A stretch of 64,000 nt of DNA. Source: Streptomyces sp. NBC_00094 (GTDB taxonomy: Bacteria > Actinomycetota > Actinomycetes > Streptomycetales > Streptomycetaceae). The DNA lies in NCBI RefSeq assembly GCF_026343125.1, contig NZ_JAPEMB010000001.1, forward strand, positions 4,779,501 through 4,843,500, in the 5' to 3' direction. Under the pieces are notes generated by a model. The model had not been told where the DNA came from and made no database searches. It worked only from the letters and a program-made list of their open reading frames with translations. The first letter of the stretch is position 1. The number at the start of each line of letters is the position of its first letter. The position numbers and the translations under genes were made by a program. This document shows, piece by piece, positions 8,480-17,620 of the stretch.

Positions 8480-9444
8480 ACGACGCACTCGACGTCGCCG
8501 TCCGGCTCCTGATCGTCTTCGCCGTGTTCCTCGTCCTGCCCCTCGTCGTCGGGCAGACCGAGCACAAGGTCATGGCGCACATGCAGGGCCGCCTCGGCCC
8601 CATGTACGCCGGTGGCTTCCACGGCTGGGCCCAGCTCGTCGCCGACGGCGTGAAGTTCGCGCAGAAGGAGGACGTCGTCCCGGCCGAGGCCGACCGCCGG
8701 ATCTTCCAGCTCGCGCCGGCCGTCGCCCTCCTCCCGTACCTCCTCGTCCTCGTGGCCATCCCGATCGGCCCGAGCGAGGGCGCCGTCGGCCAGGTCGTCG
8801 ACGCCGGCATCTTCTTCGTGCTGGCCGTGATGGGCGTCGGCGTGCTCGGCAGCCTCATGGCCGGCTGGGCGTCCGCCAACAAGTTCTCCCTGCTCGGCGG
8901 CCTCCGTACCGCCGCCCAGCTGCTCGCCTACGAGCTCCCGATGCTGCTCGCCGCCGCCTCCGTCGCGATGGCCGCCGGCACCGTCTCCCTCCCCGGCATC
9001 CTGAACGCCTTCGAGTGGTGGTGGCTGCCCTGGCAGATCGTCGGCGCGCTCGTCTTCTTCGTCGCAGGCCTCGCCGAACTCCAGCGGCCCCCGTTCGACA
9101 TGCCGGTCGCCGACTCGGAGATCATCTTCGGCGCGTACACCGAGTACACCGGCCTCCGCTTCGCGCTCTTCCTGCTCGCCGAGTACGCGGGCATCGTCGT
9201 CCTCTGCGGTCTCACCACCGTCCTCTTCCTCGGCGGCTGGCACGGCCCCTTCGGCGCCGACGGCCTCGGCTGGGTCTGGACCCTCCTCAAGACGGCCGTC
9301 CTCGCCTTCGTCGTCATCTGGCTGCGGGTGACCTACCCGCGCCTGCGCGAGGACCAGCTCCAGAAGCTCGCCTGGACGACGCTCGTCCCGCTCGCCCTCG
9401 CGCAGATCGCGCTCACCGGCATCGTGAAGGTGGCGATCCAGTAA
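8476..9444 (+). CDS. nuoH: NADH-quinone oxidoreductase subunit H
   Basis: A 322-residue multi-pass membrane protein started by GTG at 8476 within the nuoC stop. Family motifs are clear: RLGPMYAGGFHGWAQLVADG near the N-terminus, LAELQRPPFDMPVADSEI around residue 195-215, and EYTGLRFALFLLAEYAG. NuoH joins the membrane arm to the peripheral arm and forms much of the quinone chamber. It follows nuoC directly, skipping the usual D-E-F-G block. Confidence 0.97.
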   Translation: MNDALDVAVRLLIVFAVFLVLPLVVGQTEHKVMAHMQGRLGPMYAGGFHGWAQLVADGVKFAQKEDVVPAEADRRIFQLAPAVALLPYLLVLVAIPIGPSEGAVGQVVDAGIFFVLAVMGVGVLGSLMAGWASANKFSLLGGLRTAAQLLAYELPMLLAAASVAMAAGTVSLPGILNAFEWWWLPWQIVGALVFFVAGLAELQRPPFDMPVADSEIIFGAYTEYTGLRFALFLLAEYAGIVVLCGLTTVLFLGGWHGPFGADGLGWVWTLLKTAVLAFVVIWLRVTYPRLREDQLQKLAWTTLVPLALAQIALTGIVKVAIQ

Positions 9445-10088
9445 TGCCCATCCCCGGCTCCGGCCTCGCCAAGGGCCTCGCCGTCACGCTCCGCACGATG
9501 ACGAGGAAGACCGTCACCGCGCAGTACCCGGACGTCCAGCCCGAGCTGCCGCCCCGCTCCCGCGGGGTCATCGGGCTGTTCGAGGAGAACTGCACGGTCT
9601 GCATGCTCTGCGCCCGTGAGTGTCCCGACTGGTGCATCTACATCGACTCCCACAAGGAGACGGTGCCGGCCGCCGCCCCCGGCGGCCGCGACCGCAGCCG
9701 GAACGTCCTCGACCGCTTCGCCATCGACTTCTCGCTCTGCATGTACTGCGGCATCTGCATCGAGGTGTGTCCCTTCGACGCGCTCTTCTGGTCGCCCGAG
9801 TTCGAGTACGCGGAGACCGACATCCACGAGCTCACCCACGAGCGCGACAAGCTCCGCGAGTGGATGTGGACGGTCCCGGAACCGCCCGCGCTCGACCCGA
9901 TGGCGGAGGAACCGAAGGAGATCGCCGCGGCCCGCAAGGCGGCGGAGAAGGCAGCGGAGAAGGCCGCCGCAGCCGCCGCCGAGGCCCAGGCCGCCGCCGA
10001 GGCCCAGGCCGCAGCCGAGGCCCAGGCCGCCGCCGAAGACCCGACCCAGGCCCAGTCCGACGCCGATGCCCAGGAGGAGGAGCAGTGA
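9444..10088 (+). CDS. nuoI: NADH-quinone oxidoreductase subunit I (8Fe ferredoxin-like)
   Basis: A 214-residue protein from the ATG at 9444, one base into the nuoH stop codon. Two ferredoxin motifs bind 4Fe-4S clusters N6a and N6b: C50, C53, C56, C60 (CTVCMLCARECP) and C99, C102, C105, C109 (CMYCGICIEVCP). After about residue 155 comes a tail of Ala, Glu, Gln and Lys repeats (KAAEKAAEKAA, then AEAQAA repeats) likely to be helical or disordered. Since no NADH-binding module is encoded here, NuoI is the most exposed redox subunit and a plausible docking point for ferredoxin. Confidence 0.96.
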   Translation: MPIPGSGLAKGLAVTLRTMTRKTVTAQYPDVQPELPPRSRGVIGLFEENCTVCMLCARECPDWCIYIDSHKETVPAAAPGGRDRSRNVLDRFAIDFSLCMYCGICIEVCPFDALFWSPEFEYAETDIHELTHERDKLREWMWTVPEPPALDPMAEEPKEIAAARKAAEKAAEKAAAAAAEAQAAAEAQAAAEAQAAAEDPTQAQSDADAQEEEQ

Positions 10089-10642
10089 TCCTGGCAGCGC
10101 AAGCGACCACCGCACCCCACGGCTTCCTCTCGCCCTCCGGCGTCGAGATCGCCTTCCTCCTCGTCGGCCTCGTCACCCTCGGCGCCGCCGTCGTCACCGT
10201 CACCACTCGCCAACTCGTCCACGCCGCGCTCTGGCTGGTCGTGGCGCTGGGCGGGCTCGCCGTCGAGTACCTGCTCCTCACGGCCGAGTTCATCGCCTGG
10301 GTCCAGGTCCTGATCTACGTCGGCTCCGTCGTCGTCCTCCTCCTCTTCGGCCTCATGCTCACCAAGGCCCCCATCGGCCGCTCCCCGGACGCCGACTCCG
10401 GCAACCGGCCGGTCGCCCTCGCCGTCGCGCTCGCCGCCGCCGTCGCCCTCGTCTGGGTCGTCGTCGACGCGTTCCGTACGACCTGGATCGATCTGGACGG
10501 GGCCGTACAGGGCTCCACCGAGGTCACCGGCGCGATCCTCTTCAAGCACTGGGTGCTGCCTTTCGAGGCCCTCTCGGTGCTCCTCCTCGCCGCGCTGGTC
10601 GGCGCGATCGTCCTCTCCCGCAAGAAGGAGCAGGAGCGCTGA
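10085..10642 (+). CDS. nuoJ: NADH-quinone oxidoreductase subunit J
   Basis: A 185-residue protein, GTG start at 10085 in a GTGA overlap with nuoI. Membrane helices run through most of its length, including LWLVVALGGLAVEYLLLTAEFIAWVQVLIYVGSV's core segment around residues 45-80, which matches the pi-bulge helix region of NuoJ. It belongs to the membrane arm between NuoA/H and NuoK. The stop overlaps the nuoK start. Confidence 0.95.
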   Translation: MILAAQATTAPHGFLSPSGVEIAFLLVGLVTLGAAVVTVTTRQLVHAALWLVVALGGLAVEYLLLTAEFIAWVQVLIYVGSVVVLLLFGLMLTKAPIGRSPDADSGNRPVALAVALAAAVALVWVVVDAFRTTWIDLDGAVQGSTEVTGAILFKHWVLPFEALSVLLLAALVGAIVLSRKKEQER

Positions 10643-11031
10643 TGCACCTCGCCTACCCCGCGGTCCTCGCGGCCCTCCTCTTCTGTGTCGGCGTGTACGG
10701 AGTCCTCGCCCGCCGCAACGCGATCCTGGTCCTGATGTCCGTCGAGCTCATGCTCAACGCCGTCAACCTCAACCTGGTCGCCTTCGACGTCTGGCTCCGC
10801 GACGCCCTGCACGCAGGCCAGGCGCTCACCCTCTTCACCATCGCCGTCGCCGCCGCGGAGATCGGCATCGGTCTCGCGATCGTCCTGATGGTCCACCGCA
10901 ACCGCGGCACCTCGGACGTCGACCGCCTCCGCGACACGGCCGAGCGGCCGGAGTCCCCGGACGACGCACCCGACGCCGACGCACCCGCAGACGACACGCC
11001 CCACGGCGAGAAGGCCGAGGCCACCGCGTGA
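10642..11031 (+). CDS. nuoK: NADH-quinone oxidoreductase subunit K
   Basis: A 129-residue protein with three membrane helices. The first two contain the family signatures VGVYGVLARRNAILVLMSVE and LMLNAVNLNLVAF, with the membrane glutamate of the MSVELMLN motif that lies in the proton path. The C-terminal 30 residues are an acidic, proline-containing tail that is longer than in most NuoK proteins. Coupled to nuoJ and nuoL by overlapping stop/start codons. Confidence 0.96.
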   Translation: MHLAYPAVLAALLFCVGVYGVLARRNAILVLMSVELMLNAVNLNLVAFDVWLRDALHAGQALTLFTIAVAAAEIGIGLAIVLMVHRNRGTSDVDRLRDTAERPESPDDAPDADAPADDTPHGEKAEATA

Positions 11032-13007
11032 CCACCACGACCCTCGCCGTCCTCGTCCCCCTCCTGCCCTTCCTCGGCTCCGTCGCCGGACTCCTCCTGG
11101 GCCGCACCGCGCCCGGCTTCGTCCGCCCGCTCGCCGTGCTCCCGACGCTCGCCGCGGCCGTCCTCGCCGTCGTCGTCGCCGCACGCCAGGGCGGCGGCCG
11201 GGCGATCGACGCGGCCACCCAGCTCACCCCGACCGGCTCGGTCCCGATCGATCTGAGCCTCTACATCGACGGCTTCGCGGCCCTCGTCGCCGTCCTGGTC
11301 GGCGTCGTCGCGACCTGCGTGCAGATCTACTCGACCGGCTACCTCCGCGAGGACCCGCGCTACCCCTCGTACGCCGCGCTCGTCTCGCTCTTCACCTCCG
11401 CGATGCTGCTCGTCGTCTACTCCGGCGACCTGATGGTGCTCCTGGTCGGCTGGGAGATCATGGGCATCTGCTCGTACTTCCTCGTCGGCCACTACTGGGA
11501 GACCCCCGAGGCGCGGGCCGCCTCCCTCAAGGCCTTCCTCGTCACCAAGCTCGGTGACGTCCCCTTCCTCATCGGGATCTTCGCGCTCGCCACCGACGCC
11601 GGCACCTTCCGGATCACCGGCGTCCTCGGCGCCGTCGCGAGCGGCGGCCTCGACCACCCCACCCTGATCGCGCTGCTGCTGCTCGCCGGTGTGGCGGGCA
11701 AGTCCGCGCAGTTCCCGCTGCACACCTGGCTCCCGGACGCGATGGCCGGCCCCACCCCCGTCTCCGCGCTCATCCACGCGGCGACGATGGTCGCCGCCGG
11801 CATCTACTTCACGGCCCGGCTGCTCCCCGTCTTCGCCGCCTCCGCCGCCGCGATGACCGTCCTCGCCGTCATGGCCGCGATCACGATGGTCGGCTCGGCG
11901 CTCGCCGCGCTCGCGCAGGACGACATCAAGCGGGTCCTCGCCTACTCGACGATCGGCCAGCTCGGCTACATGGCCGGCGCCCTCGCCGTCGGCGACCGCG
12001 GGGCCGCCGTCTTCCACCTCCTCTCGCACGCCGCCTTCAAGGCGCTGCTCTTCCTCGCCGCCGGCACGGTCATCCACGCCGCCGGGACGAACTCGCTCAC
12101 CGCGATGTCCCGGATGAGCGGCCTCGCGAAGCGCATCCCGGACGCGTACTGGACGATGACCGTCGCCCTGCTCGCGCTCGCCGCGATCCCGCCCTTCGCC
12201 GGCTTCTTCTCCAAGGAGGCCGTCCTGGTGGCCGCCGAGCACACCGCGCTCGGGGACCGGACCGTCGCCCCCGCCGGGGCCGGCTGGACCGTCCTCGTCG
12301 CCGGGCTGCTCACCGCCCTCCTCACCGCCGCCTACGCGCTCCGCCTCTGGCTGCGGACCTTCCGGGGCCGCGGCGCCGAAGCCCCCGACCACGGCCGCCA
12401 GCCGATCGCCATGACGACCGTCCTGTGGGTCCTCGCGATCCCCTCCCTGGGCTTCGGCCTGACCGTCACGTACCTCGACGACTGGTTCGACGGGCACGCC
12501 CTCACCCCGACCGTCACCACGGCCGTCCTCGGCACGGGCCTCGCCACCGCCGGAGCCGTGATCACGTACGCGGTCTGGCGCACTCTCACGGCCCGGACCC
12601 CGGTGGCGGGCCCCGCCCCGCACGTCGCCCACCCCGACGCCGACGCGGGTCTCGTCGAGGCCGAGGCGCTGCACCTGCCGCACCCCGCCGAGGACCCGGC
12701 CGACCCCGGCCGCGCCCTCCTGGGGCCGCTGCACGGCCCGGCGGCCGACGGCTTCCACCTGGACGCCGTCTACCGGACCGCCTTCGTCCGCCCCGTCCTC
12801 GCCGCCGCCTCCCTGGTCCGCTTCCTGGACCGCGAGGTCGTCGACACCTACGTCCGCGGCGCGGGCGAGTCCGTGAAGGGCCTCGGCTGGCTCGTCCGCC
12901 GCGCCCAGACCGGCAACGTGCAGACCTACCTGAGCGCCCTGCTCGCCGGCTCCGTCGTCCTGGCGATCGCCGCAGTCGCCTTCGCCAACGCCGTCGCCGG
13001 AGCGTGA
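11028..13007 (+). CDS. nuoL: NADH-quinone oxidoreductase subunit L (proton-pumping antiporter-like)
   Basis: A 659-residue membrane protein, GTG start at 11028. The antiporter-like core shows LLVGWEIMGICSYFLVGHYWE, FPLHTWLPDAMAGPTPVSAL, AALAQDDIKRVLAYSTIGQLG and HAAFKALLFLAAGTVIHA, carrying the glutamate and lysines used for proton translocation. The C-terminal third holds the segment that becomes the lateral helix in complex I, followed by a final membrane helix. It forms the distal end of the membrane arm. Four bases separate it from nuoM. Confidence 0.97.
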   Translation: MTTTTLAVLVPLLPFLGSVAGLLLGRTAPGFVRPLAVLPTLAAAVLAVVVAARQGGGRAIDAATQLTPTGSVPIDLSLYIDGFAALVAVLVGVVATCVQIYSTGYLREDPRYPSYAALVSLFTSAMLLVVYSGDLMVLLVGWEIMGICSYFLVGHYWETPEARAASLKAFLVTKLGDVPFLIGIFALATDAGTFRITGVLGAVASGGLDHPTLIALLLLAGVAGKSAQFPLHTWLPDAMAGPTPVSALIHAATMVAAGIYFTARLLPVFAASAAAMTVLAVMAAITMVGSALAALAQDDIKRVLAYSTIGQLGYMAGALAVGDRGAAVFHLLSHAAFKALLFLAAGTVIHAAGTNSLTAMSRMSGLAKRIPDAYWTMTVALLALAAIPPFAGFFSKEAVLVAAEHTALGDRTVAPAGAGWTVLVAGLLTALLTAAYALRLWLRTFRGRGAEAPDHGRQPIAMTTVLWVLAIPSLGFGLTVTYLDDWFDGHALTPTVTTAVLGTGLATAGAVITYAVWRTLTARTPVAGPAPHVAHPDADAGLVEAEALHLPHPAEDPADPGRALLGPLHGPAADGFHLDAVYRTAFVRPVLAAASLVRFLDREVVDTYVRGAGESVKGLGWLVRRAQTGNVQTYLSALLAGSVVLAIAAVAFANAVAGA

Positions 13008-13010
13008 GAC

Positions 13011-14588
13011 GTGATCGATATCAGCGAATCCGTGATGCAGTTCCTTCTTGCGTCGATCGTCGTCGGCCCGCTCATCGGCGCGGCCGCCGCTCTCCTCCCG
13101 GCCCCGCCCGGACTGAAGGGGAAGTCCCCGGACCAGGCCGTGCTCCGCCACGGCGTCACCGTCACCGGCGTGATCCTGCTGGCCGCGATCGTCCTCGCGC
13201 TCGGCTTCGACCACGACCAGCCGTCGAGGATGCAGGCCACGACGGACATCCCGTGGATCCCCGCACTCGACGTGCGCATCCACCTCGGCGTCGACGGCAT
13301 CTCCCTCCCCCTCCTGGTCCTGACCGCGCTGCTGACCTTCCTCTGCGCGCTGTACAGCTACTTCAAGATGCCCACGGGCCCGTCCCCGAAGGCCTTCGTC
13401 GCGCTCCTCCTGGTCCTGGAGTCCGGCACCCTCGCGACCTTCGCCGTCCTCGACCTCGTCCTGTTCTTCCTGGCCTTCGAGATGGTCCTCATCCCGATGT
13501 ACTTCCTCATCGCCCGCTGGGGCGGCGAGGGCAGGCAGGCCGCCGCCTGGAAGTTCATCCTCTACACGCTGCTCGGCTCCGTCGTCATGCTGCTCGGCCT
13601 GCTCCTCATCGGCGTACAGGCGGGCACGTTCGACATGGTGGCGCTCGCCACCGACAACGGCCGGGGACTGACCACGTCCGTGCAGGTCACCGCCGCTCTC
13701 GCGATCGGTCTCGGGCTCGCGGTGAAGACCCCGATGTGGCCGCTCCACAGCTGGCTCCCGGACGCCCACACCGCCGCCCCGACCGTCGGCTCCGTGCTCC
13801 TCGCCGGCGTCCTGCTCAAGATGGGCACGTACGGCTTCGTCCGGATCCTCCTGCCGATCACCCCGGACGGGATGCGGACCTTCGCCCCGTACCTCGCCGC
13901 CTTCGCCGTCGCCGGGATCATCTACGGATCACTCGCCTGCCTCGCCCTCGCGCGCCCCGGCGCCAAGGGCGACCTCAAGCGCCTCATCGCGTACTCCTCC
14001 GTCGGCCACATGGGCTTCGTCCTCCTCGGCATCGCGACGATGACCCCCACCGGGGTCAACGGCGCGCTCTTCGCCAACATCGCCCACGGCCTCGTCACCG
14101 GCCTGCTCTTCTTCCTGGTCGGCGCCCTCAAGGACCGGTACGGCACCGCCGACCTCGACACCCTCGCGGGCGTCACCGGCGCGGCGCTCTACGGCCGCGC
14201 CCCGCGCCTCGGCGCCCTCCTCGCCTTCGCCGCCGTCGCCTCCCTCGGACTGCCCGGCCTGGCCGGCTTCTGGGGCGAGATGCTCGCCCTCTTCGGCGCC
14301 TTCGAACCGGCCGAGGGCCTCAGCCGCCCCGCCTTCCTCACCTTCATGGCGATCGGCGCCTTCGGCACCCTCCTCACCGCCGCCTACCTCCTCATGGTCG
14401 TCCGCCGCGTCTGCATGGGCGGCCCGCGACCCGCGGGGGAGACGCCGATCGCCGACGTCCAGGGCTACGAGTTCGCCGCCTGGACCCCGCTCGTCGCCCT
14501 CACCGTCCTCGCCGGACTCTGGCCCGCCGTCCTCCTCGGCCTCACCGACCCGGCCGTCCAGAAGCTCCTCGCCGGAGGCACCCAGTGA
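13011..14588 (+). CDS. nuoM: NADH-quinone oxidoreductase subunit M
   Basis: A 525-residue protein from the GTG at 13011; an ATG at 13035 is a less likely start. Antiporter-like signatures include FEMVLIPMYFLIARWGGE, PMWPLHSWLPDAHTAAPT and AKGDLKRLIAYSSVGHMGFV, with the essential Glu and Lys residues in place. It is one of the three proton-pumping subunits and sits between NuoN and NuoL. The stop overlaps the nuoN start as GTGA. Confidence 0.97.
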   Translation: MIDISESVMQFLLASIVVGPLIGAAAALLPAPPGLKGKSPDQAVLRHGVTVTGVILLAAIVLALGFDHDQPSRMQATTDIPWIPALDVRIHLGVDGISLPLLVLTALLTFLCALYSYFKMPTGPSPKAFVALLLVLESGTLATFAVLDLVLFFLAFEMVLIPMYFLIARWGGEGRQAAAWKFILYTLLGSVVMLLGLLLIGVQAGTFDMVALATDNGRGLTTSVQVTAALAIGLGLAVKTPMWPLHSWLPDAHTAAPTVGSVLLAGVLLKMGTYGFVRILLPITPDGMRTFAPYLAAFAVAGIIYGSLACLALARPGAKGDLKRLIAYSSVGHMGFVLLGIATMTPTGVNGALFANIAHGLVTGLLFFLVGALKDRYGTADLDTLAGVTGAALYGRAPRLGALLAFAAVASLGLPGLAGFWGEMLALFGAFEPAEGLSRPAFLTFMAIGAFGTLLTAAYLLMVVRRVCMGGPRPAGETPIADVQGYEFAAWTPLVALTVLAGLWPAVLLGLTDPAVQKLLAGGTQ

Positions 14589-16096
14589 CGTCGTCGCTCG
14601 TCCAGTCCGTCGACTGGCTCACGATCGCGCCCCCGACCCTCACGGCCGTGGTCGCCCTCGTCGTCCTCGTCGCCGACCTCTTCGTCCCCCCGGAGCGCAA
14701 GCGGCTCCTCGGCTGGACCGCGATCGGCGGTCTCGTCGCCGCCCTCGCGCTGCTCATCCCGCTGCGGGCCGGCGACCGCTCCACCTTCTGCCTCACCGCC
14801 GAGGCCCAGGCCCAGGCCCAGACCCAGTCCGGCGCGTGCAGCTACACCGCCGACCACTTCACCCTCGTCATCCAGCTGCTCGTCCTCGGCGGCGCGCTGC
14901 TCACCGCGCTCCTCTCCCTGGACGCGACCCGGGAGAAGCTCCCGGCCGGCGAGTTCTGGTTCCTGCTGCTCTCCTCGGCCGCCGGCGCCGCCCTGCTGCC
15001 CGCCTCCCGGGACCTCGCGACCCTCGTCGTCGCCCTCGAAGTGGCCTCGCTGCCGGCCTTCGCGCTCGTCGGTCTCAAGCGCGGCGACCGCATGTCCGGC
15101 GAGGCGGCGCTGAAGTTCTTCCTCTCGTCCGTCACCGCGACCGCCGTCACCCTGCTCGGCGTCAGCTTCGTGTACGCGGCGACCGGCACCCTCCACCTCA
15201 CGGAGATCGCCCAGCGCCTGGACGACGTCCCCGGGCAGCTGGAGACGCTCGCCGAGGCGGGCGTGGCCCTCACCCTCGTCGGCTTCGCCTTCAAGACGGC
15301 CGCCGTCCCCTTCCACTTCTGGGTCCCCGACACCTACGTCGGCGCCCCGCTGCCCGTCGCCGCCTACCTCTCGGTGGTCGGCAAGGCCGTCGGCTTCACC
15401 GGCCTGATCCTCGTGACGGTCGTCGCCTTCCCCTCGTACGCGGACGTCTGGGGCCCGGCGCTCGCCGTCCTCGCCGCGCTCACCATGACCGCCGGCAACG
15501 TCGCCGCCCTCCGCCAGGTCTCCACGCGCGCGTGGAGCGCGGTCCGGCTGCTCGCCTGGTCCTCCGTGGCCCAGGCCGGCTACCTCCTGGTGCCGATCGC
15601 CGCCGCCGCGTACGCCGGCGGCGACCGGATCGGCGCCACCGTCGCGTACGCCCTGATGTACGCCGTCGTGAACCTCGGCGCCTTCGCGGTCGTCGCCCTC
15701 GTCGCCCGTACCCGCCCCGGGAACCGGATCGCGGACTACCGCGGCCTGTACGCGGCCAGCCCCGCCGCCGCCCTCGTCCTCGGGTTCTTCCTCCTGAATC
15801 TGGCCGGTTTGCCCCCGGGTATCATCGGCCTCTTCGCCAAGGTGACCGTCTTCTCGGCGGCCGTCGACGCGGGTCTCGGCTGGCTGGCCGTGGTGATGGG
15901 CGTCAACGTCGTGATCGCGCTGTACTACTACCTGCGCTGGACGGCGCTGTTGTTCCGCGCGCCGGAGGGGACCCCCGTCCCCCACAAGGCCACCGTGCCG
16001 GTCACCCTGGCGATCGCGCTGACCGCCGGCGCCGGAGTCGTGCTGTCGGGCTACCCGCAGTTCGCCCTCCGCTTCGCCGCGGACAGTCTTTTCTGA
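14585..16096 (+). CDS. nuoN: NADH-quinone oxidoreductase subunit N
   Basis: A 503-residue protein, GTG start at 14585, closing the operon. Motifs are FAFKTAAVPFHFWVPDTYVG, SVAQAGYLLVPIAAAAYAGG and LAGLPPGIIGLFAKVTVFSA. A short Ala-Gln run (EAQAQAQTQSG, about residues 77-88) lies in an extramembrane loop. As the last gene it confirms that all proton-pumping subunits L, M, N are present although the NADH-input subunits are not. Confidence 0.96.
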   Translation: MTSSLVQSVDWLTIAPPTLTAVVALVVLVADLFVPPERKRLLGWTAIGGLVAALALLIPLRAGDRSTFCLTAEAQAQAQTQSGACSYTADHFTLVIQLLVLGGALLTALLSLDATREKLPAGEFWFLLLSSAAGAALLPASRDLATLVVALEVASLPAFALVGLKRGDRMSGEAALKFFLSSVTATAVTLLGVSFVYAATGTLHLTEIAQRLDDVPGQLETLAEAGVALTLVGFAFKTAAVPFHFWVPDTYVGAPLPVAAYLSVVGKAVGFTGLILVTVVAFPSYADVWGPALAVLAALTMTAGNVAALRQVSTRAWSAVRLLAWSSVAQAGYLLVPIAAAAYAGGDRIGATVAYALMYAVVNLGAFAVVALVARTRPGNRIADYRGLYAASPAAALVLGFFLLNLAGLPPGIIGLFAKVTVFSAAVDAGLGWLAVVMGVNVVIALYYYLRWTALLFRAPEGTPVPHKATVPVTLAIALTAGAGVVLSGYPQFALRFAADSLF

Positions 16097-16154
16097 CGCC
16101 CGCAGAGCCCCCATAGAGCCCCCCCCACAGAGCAATACCGAGGAGCAACACCCC

Positions 16155-16610
16155 GTGCTGAACGGATTCAAGGACTTCATACTTCGCGGGAACGTCATCT
16201 CGATGGCCATCGGTCTGGCCGTCGGAACGGCGTTCACGGCCGTCGTCACGGGCTTCAGCAAGGCCTTCATCACCCCGCTCATCGGCCTCGCCACCGGCTC
16301 CGTCGGTGACTTCAGCGAGGCGAAGTTCACCCTCGGCAAGACCGTCTTCCCCTACGGCCTCGCCATCTCCGCCGCCATAGCCTTCGTCATCACCGCCGCG
16401 GTCCTCTACTTCCTGATCGTCGCCCCGCTGGCGAAGGTCCAGGAGAGGTTCGCGCGGGAGGAGGCCGCCGACCCCAAGTCCGAGAAGCGCGACTGCCCCC
16501 GCTGCTTCACCGAGATCCCGGCGATCGCCTCCCGCTGCGCCCACTGCACCAGCGAGGTCGAGCCCATCGCCACCGGCCTGGAGAAGATCGGCGTCCCGGC
16601 GGCCCGCTGA
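16155..16610 (+). CDS. mscL: Large-conductance mechanosensitive channel with C-terminal Cys4 motif
   Basis: A 151-residue protein from the GTG at 16155 with AGGAG upstream. The beginning MLNGFKDFILRGNVISMAIG and the two membrane helices (about 15-45 and 68-95) are classic MscL; the channel opens under membrane tension to release solutes on osmotic downshift. After the helical bundle linker, residues 114-131 form a CPRC...CAHC pair (C114, C117, C128, C131) that looks like a small zinc ribbon. Enterobacterial MscL lacks this. It follows nuoN by 58 bases and may be partly co-transcribed. Confidence 0.95.
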   Translation: MLNGFKDFILRGNVISMAIGLAVGTAFTAVVTGFSKAFITPLIGLATGSVGDFSEAKFTLGKTVFPYGLAISAAIAFVITAAVLYFLIVAPLAKVQERFAREEAADPKSEKRDCPRCFTEIPAIASRCAHCTSEVEPIATGLEKIGVPAAR

Positions 16611-16756
16611 TCACCCGAACGGCCCACAGCCGCCCCGGTACGGCCGGGGGAACCCGAGCCTCCCGCCTGGCGTTGACCAGTACGGGAGGGTCCACTGGAC
16701 GAGTGGACCACCACGAAGCAAAGGGTTCCCCTGCCGCACCATTTGGAGGGCGTACC

Positions 16757-17620
16757 GTGCACCGCCGGCACAACGGGCTGAGGACCGCCGTCCTCCTCGG
16801 AGGGCTCTCCGCCCTCATCATCGTCATCGGCAGCTTCTTCGGACGTACGGGGCTGATCGTCGCGCTCTTCGTGGCGCTCGGCACCAACGCGTACGCGTAC
16901 TGGAACAGCGACAAGCTGGCGCTGCGGGCCATGCGGGCCCGCCCGGTCAGCGAGTTCGAGGCCCCCGCGCTGTACAAGATGGTGCGCGAGCTCTCCACGC
17001 AGGCCCGCCAGCCCATGCCGCGGCTCTACATCTCGCCGACCCAGGCGCCCAACGCGTTCGCGACCGGCCGCAACCCGCGCAACGCCGCCGTCTGCTGCAC
17101 CGAGGGCATCCTCGCGCTCCTCGACGAACGCGAACTGCGCGGGGTCATCGGCCACGAGCTGAGTCACGTCTACAACCGCGACATCCTCATCGCCTCGGTC
17201 GCCGGAGCTCTCGCCTCCGTGGTCATGTTCCTGGTCAACTTCGCCTGGCTGATCCCCGTCGGCCGCTCCAACGACGACGACGGCCCGGGACTCCTCGGCT
17301 ATCTGCTGATCGTCATCCTGGGCCCGATCGCCGCCTCGATCATCCAGCTCTCCATCTCCCGCTCCCGGGAGTACGAGGCCGACGCCTCCGGCGCCCAGCT
17401 CACCGGCGACCCGCTCGCCCTGGCCGGCGCCCTGCGGAAGCTGGAGGCGGGCACCAAGCAGCTGCCGCTGCCGGCCGAGCCCAGGATCGAGACGGCGAGC
17501 CACATGATGATCGCCAACCCGTTCCGCCCCGGAAAGGGCATGTCCAAGATGTTCTCCACCCATCCGCCGATGGCCGAGCGCATCGCCCGACTCGAACAGA
17601 TGGCAGGTCGACGCCCGTGA
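16757..17620 (+). CDS. htpX: Membrane zinc metalloprotease HtpX
   Basis: A 287-residue protein from the GTG at 16757, chosen because GGAGGG lies seven bases before; an ATG at 16673 would add 28 non-conserved residues. An N-terminal hydrophobic pair of helices (about 8-45) anchors it in the membrane. The zinc motif HELSH is at about 134-138 (VIGHELSHVYNRD), with the third-ligand region SREYEADASGA further on. HtpX degrades misfolded membrane proteins from the cytosolic face. It overlaps the YccF-like gene by GTGA, so the two are likely co-translated. Confidence 0.95.
   Translation: MHRRHNGLRTAVLLGGLSALIIVIGSFFGRTGLIVALFVALGTNAYAYWNSDKLALRAMRARPVSEFEAPALYKMVRELSTQARQPMPRLYISPTQAPNAFATGRNPRNAAVCCTEGILALLDERELRGVIGHELSHVYNRDILIASVAGALASVVMFLVNFAWLIPVGRSNDDDGPGLLGYLLIVILGPIAASIIQLSISRSREYEADASGAQLTGDPLALAGALRKLEAGTKQLPLPAEPRIETASHMMIANPFRPGKGMSKMFSTHPPMAERIARLEQMAGRRP

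Noticed and set aside
12425..14584. An extended plus-strand frame running into nuoN from within nuoL and nuoM
   Set aside because: Only the part from the GTG at 14585 shows NuoN. The upstream part is Arg/Pro-rich out-of-frame reading of nuoL and nuoM.
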